Shown in pieces: positions 8,378 through 15,876 of a stretch of DNA of 64,000 nucleotides; within the stretch, counting starts at the first letter, position 1; each line of letters begins with the position of its first letter. The translations under genes were made by a program, and so were the position numbers. This DNA is from Rhizobium aethiopicum (lineage in GTDB: Bacteria > Pseudomonadota > Alphaproteobacteria > Rhizobiales > Rhizobiaceae), in assembly GCF_900094625.1 (NCBI RefSeq), contig NZ_FMAJ01000010.1:62001-126000 (forward strand), read 5' to 3'. Under the pieces are notes generated by a model. That model saw nothing but the letters and a program-made list of their open reading frames with translations. It was not told the DNA's origin and ran no database searches.

Positions 8378-8914
8378 TTATTCTGCTGCAGCTTCCGCTG
8401 CGGCAGCTGCTTCAGCAGCAGCCTTGGCTTCCGCAGCTTCGGCTGCTGCCTTCTCGGCGGCGAGCGCCTGGGCGGCTGCGACCTTCTCGGCTTCGATGCG
8501 TGCCTTTTCCTCGGCGACAGCGGCGCGCTCGGCGTCGTTGAGCTTGCGGGCGCGAACGCCGGTGTCTTCAACGATACGAGCGGACTTGCCGCGACGGTCG
8601 CGGAGGTAATAGAGCTTGGCGCGACGGACCTTACCGCGGCGAACGACGTCGACGCTTTCGATCATCGGCGAGTAAACGGGGAATACGCGCTCGACGCCTT
8701 CGCCGTAGGAGATCTTGCGGACGGTGAAGTTTTCCTGCAGGCCGCCGCCGGAGCGGGCGATGCAGACGCCTTCGTAGGCCTGCACGCGGGTACGGTTGCC
8801 TTCCGTGACCTTCACGTTGACGCGGACGGTGTCGCCCGGGGAGAATTCGGGGAGGGTGCGCTTGGCTTCGATCTTGGCGGCCTGTTCGGCCTCAAGCTGC
8901 TGAATGATGTTCAT
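8378..8914 (-). CDS. rplS: 50S ribosomal protein L19
   Basis: A 178-aa L19. The first 115 or so residues are the conserved protein (MNIIQQLEAEQAAKI, FSPGDTVRVNVKVTEG, RVQAYEGVCIA, YYLRDRRGKSARI). Beyond that lies a tail of about 60 residues, almost all Ala, Glu and Lys, absent from E. coli L19 (about 115 aa) but familiar in Rhizobiales. The tail is probably helical. The gene is last in the ffh, chorismate mutase, rpsP, rimM, trmD, rplS series. Confidence 0.95.
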   Translation of the reverse strand: MNIIQQLEAEQAAKIEAKRTLPEFSPGDTVRVNVKVTEGNRTRVQAYEGVCIARSGGGLQENFTVRKISYGEGVERVFPVYSPMIESVDVVRRGKVRRAKLYYLRDRRGKSARIVEDTGVRARKLNDAERAAVAEEKARIEAEKVAAAQALAAEKAAAEAAEAKAAAEAAAAAEAAAE

Positions 8915-9224
8915 CGTCTTAACCTTTGGTTCTTCTGAAACAGCCAGAGCGCTCGACACGGATCCTTTGGTCTCGCCTCAGGATTTTGCCCTTTCAGGGC
9001 TGGAGCGGATTCGCCATTCTTTGTTTGCTGGCAGACGGGGCTAACCCCATTTCCGCGTGCGCCAATACACCATAGGCCGGGGCTTGTCATCCCTCGCGCG
9101 ACGTTTTTGTGAAAAGGCCGGCGGAATCGGCCGTTTTTCTCGTCTTACAGGGCCGCGCATCGTTCAGATGCGCAAAAGGACGCTGCAACACTTTGAATCC
9201 GCGCATCGTCCTTTGCAAAATCGA
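8915..9224. other. Non-coding gap between rplS and trmD
   Basis: A 310-bp gap inside an otherwise tight series. It holds a small bidirectional hairpin around 9112-9138 (GGCCG/CGGCC flanked by A and T runs), which could reduce read-through from trmD, and a CCCTTTCAGGG palindrome near 8988. A separate promoter for rplS is likely but I cannot point to one with confidence. Confidence 0.4.
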
Positions 9225-9929
9225 TTAGGACTTTTGGGCGGATGCGCCGGCCCTTTCGAGCAGATCCGGCCGTCGCTCCCCAGTCAGCCGCAACGCCTCC
9301 TGGTGACGCCATTTCTCGATGGCGCCGTGGTTGCCCGACGTCAGAATCGCGGGAATGTCGCGCCCTTCCCATTCCTGCGGCCGGGTATAATGCGGATGTT
9401 CGAGCAGCCCGCCTTCGAAACTTTCGTGCAGGCCGGAAAGGTCATTGCCCATGACGCCAGGCAGAATGCGGATGATCGCATCGAGCAGGACCAGCGCGGC
9501 CGGCTCGCCGCCCGACAGCACATAGTCGCCGATCGAGACCTCTTCCAACCCGCGCGCCTCGATCACCCGCTGATCGACGCCCTCGAAGCGACCGCAGACG
9601 ATGATGACGCCGTCACCCGCCGCGAGTTCGCGCACGCGCTGCTGCGTCAACGGCCGGCCGCGCGGGCTCATCAGCAGGCGCGGACGGGCGTCGTCTTGCG
9701 AAGCACTGTCGATCGCGCGAGCGAGCACATCGGGTTTCAGCACCATGCCGGCGCCGCCGCCAGCCGGGGTGTCGTCGACGGTGCGGTGCTTATCGGTGGC
9801 GAAGTCGCGAATCTGCACCGCATCCAGCGACCATTGCCCGCGCTCCATCGCCTTGCCGGCGAGGGAAAAGCCGAGATGCCCCGGAAACATTTCAGGATAG
9901 AGCGTTAGCACGCTCGCCCGGAAGGCCAT
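9225..9929 (-). CDS. trmD: tRNA (guanine-N1)-methyltransferase
   Basis: A 234-aa SPOUT methyltransferase that makes m1G37 in tRNAs and prevents +1 frameshifts. It starts MAFRASVLTLYPEMFPG, with the usual YHTR-like KHRTVDDTPAGGGAGMVLK and the knot motif GDYVLSGGEPAAL. A GTG at 9936-9938 overlaps the rimM stop and is an alternative start three codons upstream. It sits in the classic rpsP-rimM-trmD-rplS order. Confidence 0.94.
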   Translation of the reverse strand: MAFRASVLTLYPEMFPGHLGFSLAGKAMERGQWSLDAVQIRDFATDKHRTVDDTPAGGGAGMVLKPDVLARAIDSASQDDARPRLLMSPRGRPLTQQRVRELAAGDGVIIVCGRFEGVDQRVIEARGLEEVSIGDYVLSGGEPAALVLLDAIIRILPGVMGNDLSGLHESFEGGLLEHPHYTRPQEWEGRDIPAILTSGNHGAIEKWRHQEALRLTGERRPDLLERAGASAQKS

Positions 9930-9934
9930 CGGCG

Positions 9935-10501
9935 TCACTTCTTCTTTTTCGGCTTATCGGGGGTGAATTGCGAAAGCTCGGGGTCGTCGACCAGTCCGGC
10001 CGCCAACGGATCGATCAGCAGCGTCCCGGCTTCGAGATCGATCTCGAGCACAGAGGCTTCGGAGAAGGGAATGAGAACCGGGCGTTTGCCCGGGCCCTTG
10101 AGCTCCAGGAGATCGCCGGCGCCGAAATCGAAAACGCCGGTGACCATGCCGTAGCTGACGCCCTTGTCATCAAGCGCTTCGAGGCCTTCGAGATCGGCAT
10201 AGTAGAATTCGTCGTCCTCAAGCTCTTCGTCGGGCAGGTTGTCGCGCTCGATATAAAGTTCCAGCCCGTTCAGCGCCTCGGCGGCGTTGCGGTCGTTGAT
10301 GCCGCGGAAACGAACTACGACGACGTTTTTCGTCTCGCGGATTTCGAGGACTTCGAAGCTGCGTCCGTCCATGCTGTGCAGATGGCCGTAATCGCCGAGC
10401 GCGGCCGGATCGGCCGTATAGGCCTTGGCGCGCACTTCGCCGCGCAGGCCTTGCGCGCCGCCGATCGTCGCCATCAGAACGGGGTTTTCGAGCTTTGTCA
10501 T
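9935..10501 (-). CDS. rimM: Ribosome maturation factor RimM
   Basis: A 188-aa 16S rRNA processing protein that helps mature the 30S head near S19. An N-terminal RimM domain (ENPVLMATIGGAQGLRGEVRAK) is followed by a PRC-barrel (DDEFYYADLEGLEA, then VTGVFDFGAGDLLEL). The start has AAGGAA 6 nt upstream, which favours it over the ATG four codons earlier. The C-terminus ends in a lysine run. It directly precedes trmD. Confidence 0.93.
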   Translation of the reverse strand: MTKLENPVLMATIGGAQGLRGEVRAKAYTADPAALGDYGHLHSMDGRSFEVLEIRETKNVVVVRFRGINDRNAAEALNGLELYIERDNLPDEELEDDEFYYADLEGLEALDDKGVSYGMVTGVFDFGAGDLLELKGPGKRPVLIPFSEASVLEIDLEAGTLLIDPLAAGLVDDPELSQFTPDKPKKKK

Positions 10502-10560
10502 GGGTTCCTTCATGTGAAGCCGGAAAGACAGGCTTCTCATAAACGAAGTGCGGGCGATTG

Positions 10561-10597
10561 GAAACGAAAACGGGCGGCATGTCGCCATGCCGCCCGC
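10561..10597 (-). terminator. Hairpin between rpsP and rimM
   Basis: A perfect 11-bp inverted repeat (CGGGCGGCATG with CATGCCGCCCG) closes a 4-base loop (GCGA on the minus strand) and is followed by TTTTCGTTT. It lies 21 bp after the rpsP stop inside the operon, so it may act as a partial terminator that lowers rimM-trmD expression relative to the ribosomal protein. Confidence 0.65.
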
Positions 10598-10617
10598 TCG
10601 ATCGACGGATGTCCCGA

Positions 10618-10989
10618 TTATTCCGCGGCGTCGGCAGCAGCAGCTGCGGCGTCGGCGATCTTCTGAGCCTTTTCGGCGGCACGCTCCTGGGCGCGCTTGC
10701 CAGGCTTTGCCTTGACCGGGTTGTTCTTGGCTTCGCGCTTGGCAACGCCCGCTTCGTCGAGGAAGCGCAGAACGCGGTCGGTCGGCTGGGCGCCGTTGTC
10801 GAGCCAATGCTTGATGCGCTCGGCGTTCAGCTGAACGCGCTTCTCGTCGTCCTTGGCGAGCATCGGGTTCCAGGAGCCGAGGTTTTCGAGGAAGCGGCCG
10901 TCACGCGGGCTGCGCGCATCGGCGAGAACGACGTGGTAGTACGGACGCTTCTTGGAGCCACCGCGGGCGAGACGAATTTTCAGTGCCAT
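10618..10989 (-). CDS. rpsP: 30S ribosomal protein S16
   Basis: A 123-aa S16. The core (MALKIRLARGGSKKRPYYHV, RDGRFLENLGSWNPM, DNGAQPTDRVLRFLDEAG) is fully conserved. A C-terminal extension of about 40 residues rich in Ala, Lys and Glu goes beyond the roughly 82-aa E. coli protein, which parallels the tail on L19 in the same operon. The start has a good GGAG site. Confidence 0.95.
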   Translation of the reverse strand: MALKIRLARGGSKKRPYYHVVLADARSPRDGRFLENLGSWNPMLAKDDEKRVQLNAERIKHWLDNGAQPTDRVLRFLDEAGVAKREAKNNPVKAKPGKRAQERAAEKAQKIADAAAAAADAAE

Positions 10990-11037
10990 GTTCTTTACTC
11001 CTTAGGCTTTTCTTGACCGCTTCGTAGGGCGGTATGG

Positions 11038-11358
11038 TTATCGGGCTGCGGCGCTCTGTTCAGCGTGGTCCGCAGCGATCTGCTCATGATGCCGGATGAC
11101 TTCCTTGATGACGAAGTTCAGGAACTTCTCGGCGAAATCCGGATCCAGATTGGCGGCTTTCGCCAGCTGGCGAAGGCGTTCGATCTGGTATTCCTCGCGC
11201 GCCGGGTCGGCCGGCGGCAGATTATATTTGGCCTTCAGCACGCCGACCTCTTTGGTGCAGCGGAAGCGTTCGGCCAGCATGTGCACGAGAGCGGCATCGA
11301 TATTGTCGATCGACTGACGATAGCTCGCGAGCTGGGCTTTGACTTCTGGATCAATCAT
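11038..11358 (-). CDS. Chorismate mutase, AroQ type
   Basis: A 106-aa all-helical chorismate mutase, converting chorismate to prephenate for Phe/Tyr synthesis. It has the AroQ pattern: SYRQSIDNIDAALVHMLAERF with the early Arg, then KAKYNLPPADPAREEYQIERL and a last helix IKEVIRHHEQIA. It lies between ffh and rpsP on the same strand, a typical rhizobial arrangement, with 16 bp to ffh. Confidence 0.88.
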   Translation of the reverse strand: MIDPEVKAQLASYRQSIDNIDAALVHMLAERFRCTKEVGVLKAKYNLPPADPAREEYQIERLRQLAKAANLDPDFAEKFLNFVIKEVIRHHEQIAADHAEQSAAAR

Positions 11359-11374
11359 GGGGCAAGCGATCCTT

Positions 11375-12952
11375 TCACTTCTTCTTCGGCAGGCCGGGCA
11401 ATCCCGGGAAACCACCGCCAAGACCCGGCAGCTTGGCGCCGCCGAGGCCCGGCAAACCACCCGGCAGACCGCCGAGACCGGGCATACCCCCACCCGGCTT
11501 TCCGAGCCCCGCCGCTTCCGCCTGCTTCTGCAGGGCTTCGAGCTGACGGGGATCGATATTCGAGAGATCGGGCATGCCGCCCATGCCGCCGCCGCCAAGC
11601 CCCATCTTGCCGGCAAGGCCGCCCATCATCTGCTTCATCAGGCCGCCTTTGCCCTTGCCGCCCATCATCTTCATCATGTCGGCCATCTGGCGGTGCATCT
11701 TCAGAAGCTTGTTGATGGCGGCGGCATCGGTGCCGGAGCCCGCGGCGATGCGCTTCTTGCGCGAATGCTTGAGCAGGTCGGGATTGGCGCGCTCGGCCCT
11801 GGTCATCGACTGGATGATGGCGATCTGGCGGCCGAAAAGCTTGTCGTCGAGACCGGCGGCGGCCATCTTGTCCTTCATGCCGGCCATGCCGGGCATCATG
11901 CCCATGATGCCGCCCATGCCGCCCATCTTCTGCATCTGGCGCAGCTGGTCGGCGAGGTCGTCGAGGTCGAATTTGCCCTTGGCCATCTTGGCGGCCATGG
12001 CGGCCGCCTTCTCGGCGTCGATGTTTTCGGCCGCGCGCTCGACGAGCGAAACGATGTCGCCCATGCCGAGGATGCGGTCGGCGATGCGGCGGGGATGGAA
12101 TTCCTCAAGCTCGCTCATCTTTTCGCCGACGCCGATCAGCTTGATCGGCTTGCCGGTGACGGCGCGCATCGAAAGGGCCGCACCGCCGCGGCCGTCGCCG
12201 TCCATGCGGGTCAGCACGAGGCCGGTGATGCCGACGCGTTCGTCAAAATTGCGGGCGAGGTTGACGGCGTCCTGGCCGGTGAGGCTATCGGCGACCAGCA
12301 GGATTTCATGCGGGTTCGACTTTTTCTTGATGTCGGCCATTTCGACCATCAAGGGCTCGTCGATATGGGTGCGGCCGGCGGTGTCGAGAATGACGACGTC
12401 GTGGCCACCAAGCTTGGCCGCCTGCACGGCGCGGGCGGCGATATCGGTCGGCGACTGGCCTGCGATGATCGGCAGCGTGTCGATATTGGTCTGGGCGCCG
12501 AGCTGGCGAAGCTGCTCCTGGGCTGCCGGACGGCGCGTGTCGAGCGACGCCATCAGCACCTTCTTCTTGTCGCGCGTCGACAGGCGATTGGCGATCTTGG
12601 CCGTCGTCGTCGTCTTGCCCGAGCCCTGCAGACCGACCATCATGACGACCACCGGGGCCGGTGCATGCAGGTCGATGCCCACGCCTTCGCCACCGAGCAT
12701 CTCGATCAGTTCGTCATGGACGATCTTGACGACCATCTGGCCGGGCTTGATCGACTTCAGGATCTCGGCGCCGACGGCCTTTTCACGCACGCGGTCGGTG
12801 AAGGAACGCACGACGTCGAGCGCGACGTCGGCCTCCAGCAGCGCACGGCGAACCTCCCGCAGCGCTGCGGAAACATCGGCTTCCGAAAGCGCGCCACGGC
12901 CTGTCAGTCCATTCAGAATGGATCCAAGACGGTCCTGGAGGTTTTCAAACAT
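11375..12952 (-). CDS. ffh: Signal recognition particle protein Ffh
   Basis: A 525-aa SRP GTPase, the partner of 4.5S RNA and of FtsY (encoded at 15877-17469). The N domain comes first; the G domain has GLQGSGKTTTTAKIA, DTRRPAAQEQL, DTAGR and TRMDGDGRGG. The methionine-rich M domain (MGGMGGIMGMMPGMAGMKD) binds signal peptides. The last 60 or so residues are an unusually glycine/proline/leucine-rich tail (PGLGGLPGGLPGLGG). GGAAG precedes the ATG. Confidence 0.96.
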   Translation of the reverse strand: MFENLQDRLGSILNGLTGRGALSEADVSAALREVRRALLEADVALDVVRSFTDRVREKAVGAEILKSIKPGQMVVKIVHDELIEMLGGEGVGIDLHAPAPVVVMMVGLQGSGKTTTTAKIANRLSTRDKKKVLMASLDTRRPAAQEQLRQLGAQTNIDTLPIIAGQSPTDIAARAVQAAKLGGHDVVILDTAGRTHIDEPLMVEMADIKKKSNPHEILLVADSLTGQDAVNLARNFDERVGITGLVLTRMDGDGRGGAALSMRAVTGKPIKLIGVGEKMSELEEFHPRRIADRILGMGDIVSLVERAAENIDAEKAAAMAAKMAKGKFDLDDLADQLRQMQKMGGMGGIMGMMPGMAGMKDKMAAAGLDDKLFGRQIAIIQSMTRAERANPDLLKHSRKKRIAAGSGTDAAAINKLLKMHRQMADMMKMMGGKGKGGLMKQMMGGLAGKMGLGGGGMGGMPDLSNIDPRQLEALQKQAEAAGLGKPGGGMPGLGGLPGGLPGLGGAKLPGLGGGFPGLPGLPKKK

Positions 12953-13035
12953 CGGCTCTTCCTTATACGTTTCGGGCGGGTTCGATATGCCCGGAAACGT
13001 CGTGCTTTTCCGTGACGAAAACAAGACGCAAAGCC

Positions 13036-13070
13036 AAAAAGCACCCGAGGGCGCATCGCGCTGTCGGGTG
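13036..13070 (-). terminator. Intrinsic terminator upstream of ffh
   Basis: A 7-bp outer stem (CACCCGA/TCGGGTG) and a 4-bp inner stem precede CTTTTT on the minus strand. No coding region ends here, which is why an RNA gene or attenuator is suggested. Confidence 0.6.
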
Positions 13071-13132
13071 TTGACCTCCGGGATCTCGAAGTCCCGGTCG
13101 GCGGCTCGGAGTCATGCGGCTCGTCGCGGATT
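13036..13132 (-). ncRNA. Candidate small RNA or attenuated leader upstream of ffh
   Basis: A sigma-70-like promoter on the minus strand (see 13140-13168) is followed about 60-95 nt later by two stem-loops. The first is a 6-bp CCGGGA/TCCCGG hairpin. The second is a longer hairpin (CACCCGA with TCGGGTG, inner GCGC/GCGC) directly followed by CTTTTT, which looks like an intrinsic terminator. The predicted transcript is about 97 nt and ends about 84 bp before the ffh start. It could be an independent sRNA or an ffh leader that mostly terminates. I see no SRP RNA signature (GGAAGCAG), so it is not called 4.5S RNA. Confidence 0.4.
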
Positions 13133-13139
13133 GGGCGCG

Positions 13140-13168
13140 ATAAACAGGAAAGCAGCGGGAAAGTCAAG
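13140..13168 (-). promoter_or_regulatory. Sigma-70-type promoter, minus strand
   Basis: CTTGAC (complement of 13163-13168), a 17-bp spacer and GTTTAT (complement of 13140-13145) match the rhizobial housekeeping promoter pattern CTTGAC-N17-CTATAT at the -35 and most of the -10. Expected start of transcription is near 13132. Confidence 0.5.
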
Positions 13169-13372
13169 GCGAATGCGGAGAGACGACCGCATGGGGGCTT
13201 TCGAAGCCATGCGACAGGGTGCGAGACGTTATAATTTCCGCTCGAAGTCCAAATTAGCTATACAGCCCCGTTGCAAAATATTCGGCTTACGATTCTACTT
13301 TCTTCTTAAGTGCATCCTGTAAAAATGATTCGTGAATATCCTTGATGCCGGATGATCCGGCGGAGATATCGA

Positions 13373-13636
13373 ATGATCAATCCCGATATTGAAAGTTGGG
13401 CGCTGGCACGGGCCCATAATATTGTCCTGAACGAAGGCCTTAGTCTTGCAAAAGCGGCACAGGATCTGGACCGCAAACGGTCCCGCTCGCTGGTCTACGA
13501 GCTCCGAAAGGTCATTACCGCCGCCATCGTCGAGGCGCATTCAGCGTCGTTCGAGCCCGCGGCGAGCAAGATGGAAGCCGGACTGCCTGAAGCCTCGGCC
13601 GGCTGCAACGCCTGCATGACACCCACCCACTGGTAA
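13373..13636 (+). CDS. Small hypothetical protein
   Basis: An 87-aa protein I do not recognise, starting MINPDIESWALARAHNIVLN after a CGGAGA site. Residues 1-50 look like a helical, possibly DNA-binding segment (LSLAKAAQDLDRKRSRSLVYELRKVI); the pattern of an AKAAQDL helix followed by basic residues recalls a helix-turn-helix, but this is weak. The rest is low in features and ends in a stretch with two cysteines. It lies 50 bp upstream of dapF on the same strand. Codon use looks normal for the region, so it is probably a real lineage-specific gene. Confidence 0.5.
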   Translation: MINPDIESWALARAHNIVLNEGLSLAKAAQDLDRKRSRSLVYELRKVITAAIVEAHSASFEPAASKMEAGLPEASAGCNACMTPTHW

Positions 13637-13686
13637 TTCCTTAGCGTTTCCGCCATATACAGCGGAAAGACGGACGGAATGATACC

Positions 13687-14592
13687 ATGAGCGCAACGGT
13701 CGAATTCGCGAGGATGAACGGGCTTGGCAACAAGATCCTGGTCGTCGACATGCGCGGGCGGGCGGACAAGGTGACGCCCGCAGCGGCGGTGGCGCTCAAT
13801 GCCGATCCTGAGACCGAGTTCGACCAGATCATGGCGATCCATGATCCGAAGGCCGACGGCACCGATGCCTTTATCGATATCCTGAACTCCGACGGATCGA
13901 AGGCGCAGGCTTGCGGCAACGGCACACGCTGCGTCGTGCAGGCGCTTGCCGCCGAGACCGGAAAGAAGGCCTTCACCTTCCAGACGGTCGCCGGCATTCT
14001 CAATGCCGTCGAACACGAGGATGGGACAATCTCCGTCGATATGGGCAGGCCGGTCTTCGATTGGGATAGGATCCCGCTGGCGGAAGAATTTCACGACACC
14101 AGCCGGATCGAGCTGCAGATCGGGCCGATCGACAGTCCGGTGCTGCATTCGCCATCGGCGATGTCGATGGGCAATCCGCATGCGATCTTCTGGGTGGACA
14201 GGGACGTGATGTCCTATGATCTCGCCCGCTTCGGGCCGTTGCTGGAAAACCATCCGATGTTTCCCGAGCGTGCGAATGTCACGCTGGCGCAGGTGACCTC
14301 GCCGACATCGTTGACGACGCGCACCTGGGAGCGCGGCGCGGGGCTGACGCTTGCCTGCGGCTCGGCCGCCTGTTCCGCCGCCGTCAGTGCGGCGCGCACC
14401 GGTCGCACCGGCCGCAAGGTGACGATCAATGTGGCGAGCGCCAAACCGCCGGCGACACTTTCGATCGAATGGCGCGAGCGTGACGATCATGTCGTCATGA
14501 CCGGGCCGGCGGAATGGGAATGGTCCGGCCGGGTCGATCCCTCGACCGGTCTCTGGTCGCACGACGGTCCCCGAGAGGTCGAAGCGCAGTGA
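13687..14592 (+). CDS. dapF: Diaminopimelate epimerase
   Basis: A 301-aa PLP-independent racemase converting LL- to meso-diaminopimelate for lysine and peptidoglycan. Both half-sites are complete: FARMNGLGNKILVVD, first catalytic Cys in QACGNGTRCV, second in LACGSAACSAAV. Length is slightly above the usual 270-290. Its stop overlaps the GTG start of mtaB by two bases, so the two are translationally coupled. Confidence 0.94.
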   Translation: MSATVEFARMNGLGNKILVVDMRGRADKVTPAAAVALNADPETEFDQIMAIHDPKADGTDAFIDILNSDGSKAQACGNGTRCVVQALAAETGKKAFTFQTVAGILNAVEHEDGTISVDMGRPVFDWDRIPLAEEFHDTSRIELQIGPIDSPVLHSPSAMSMGNPHAIFWVDRDVMSYDLARFGPLLENHPMFPERANVTLAQVTSPTSLTTRTWERGAGLTLACGSAACSAAVSAARTGRTGRKVTINVASAKPPATLSIEWRERDDHVVMTGPAEWEWSGRVDPSTGLWSHDGPREVEAQ

Positions 14593-15860
14593 GCGGTGTC
14601 GAGGTCATTACCTTCGGCTGCCGCCTCAACACATATGAATCCGAAGTGATGAAGGCGCAGGCCGAAAAGGCCGGGCTCAACAACGCCATCCTGGTCAACA
14701 CCTGTGCGGTGACCGGCGAGGCGGTGCGCCAAGCCCGTCAGGCGATTCGCCGGGCGCGGCGCGACAATCCGCACGCCCGCATCATCGTCACCGGCTGCGC
14801 CGCGCAAACCGAAAAACAGACGTTCGCCGCCATGGCGGAGGTCGACGCGGTGCTCGGCAACGAGGAAAAGCTCGCAAGCGCCTCCTATCGCAGCCTACCG
14901 GATTTCGGCGTTTCGGCCGAAGAGAAGCTGCGCGTCAACGATATCATGAGTGTCAAGGCGACGGCGCCGCAGATGGTCAGGCACATCGACGGCCATGTGC
15001 GCGCCTTCATCCAGGTGCAGAACGGCTGCGACCACCGCTGCACCTTCTGCATTATCCCCTATGGCCGCGGCAATTCCCGCTCGGTGCCGATGGGCGCGGT
15101 CGTCGACCAGGCCCGCAAGCTCGTCGACAGCGGTTATCGCGAGATCGTGCTGACCGGGGTCGACGCCACCAGCTATGGCGGCGATCTGCCGGGCGCGCCG
15201 ACGCTCGGGCTGCTGGCGAAGACGCTGCTGAAGCAGCTCCCGGATATTCGCCGCCTCAGGCTTTCCTCGATCGACAGCATCGAGGCAGACGCTCATCTGA
15301 TGGACCTCATCGCCGACGAGCCGCGTTTCATGCCGCATCTGCATCTGTCGCTGCAGCATGGCGACGATATGATCCTGAAGCGGATGAAGCGCCGGCATTC
15401 GCGCGCCGATGCGCTGCGTTTCATCGAGGAGGCGCGCCGGCTTCGCCCCGAAATGAGCTTTGGCGCCGATATGATCGCCGGTTTCCCCACCGAAACGGAA
15501 GAGATGTTCGCCAATGCCGTGCGGCTCGCCGAAGAGGCTGGTATCGCGCATCTGCATGTTTTTCCCTACAGCCCGCGTCCAGGCACGCCGGCTGCGCGCA
15601 TGCCGCAACTCGACCGGTCGCTGGTCAAGGATCGCGCCGCACGGCTGCGCGCGACTGGACATAGGCTGCATCAATCCCATCTCGATGGCATGGTCGGAAC
15701 CCGGCAGTGGCTGCTTGTCGAAAACAACGGCCTGGCGCATACGGAGAATTTCACGCTGGTCGCTGCCGCCGGGCTTCGTCCCGGTGAACTTGTGCCGGGG
15801 ACGATCACCGGCCACAATGGCAAGCACCTCGACATGCAATTGACGGCCGCGGCGGCCTGA
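14589..15860 (+). CDS. mtaB: tRNA t6A37 methylthiotransferase MtaB
   Basis: A 423-aa radical-SAM methylthiotransferase, probably adding the methylthio group to t6A37 to give ms2t6A. It has the N-terminal UPF0004 domain with its cluster cysteines (ITFGCRLNTYESE, VNTCAVTGEAVRQ, IVTGCAAQ), then the radical-SAM triad CDHRCTFC and a C-terminal TRAM-like end. The GTG start overlaps the dapF stop, and the protein then begins SGVEVITFGCRLN. RimO and MiaB are relatives, but the sequence order fits the MtaB branch. It lies 16 bp upstream of ftsY. Confidence 0.88.
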   Translation: MSGVEVITFGCRLNTYESEVMKAQAEKAGLNNAILVNTCAVTGEAVRQARQAIRRARRDNPHARIIVTGCAAQTEKQTFAAMAEVDAVLGNEEKLASASYRSLPDFGVSAEEKLRVNDIMSVKATAPQMVRHIDGHVRAFIQVQNGCDHRCTFCIIPYGRGNSRSVPMGAVVDQARKLVDSGYREIVLTGVDATSYGGDLPGAPTLGLLAKTLLKQLPDIRRLRLSSIDSIEADAHLMDLIADEPRFMPHLHLSLQHGDDMILKRMKRRHSRADALRFIEEARRLRPEMSFGADMIAGFPTETEEMFANAVRLAEEAGIAHLHVFPYSPRPGTPAARMPQLDRSLVKDRAARLRATGHRLHQSHLDGMVGTRQWLLVENNGLAHTENFTLVAAAGLRPGELVPGTITGHNGKHLDMQLTAAAA

Positions 15861-15876
15861 CTTTTACGGAATCCCC

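Larger units (their letters stand above)
12953..13372. other. Intergenic region between ffh and the orphan ORF
   Basis: About 420 bp. It holds the candidate RNA unit described at 13036-13168. The part from about 13220 to 13340 is more AT-rich than its surroundings and probably contains the promoter for the plus-strand genes. Nothing else recognised. Confidence 0.5.

Noticed and set aside
8378..8540. GCN-type tandem repeat in rplS as an unstable repeat tract
   Set aside because: The alanine-rich tail uses mixed codons and is a known feature of rhizobial L19, so it is not a simple repeat array.
13036..13132. 4.5S SRP RNA next to ffh
   Set aside because: The conserved tetraloop region (GGAAGCAG and its partner) is absent on both strands; only a generic RNA candidate is supported.
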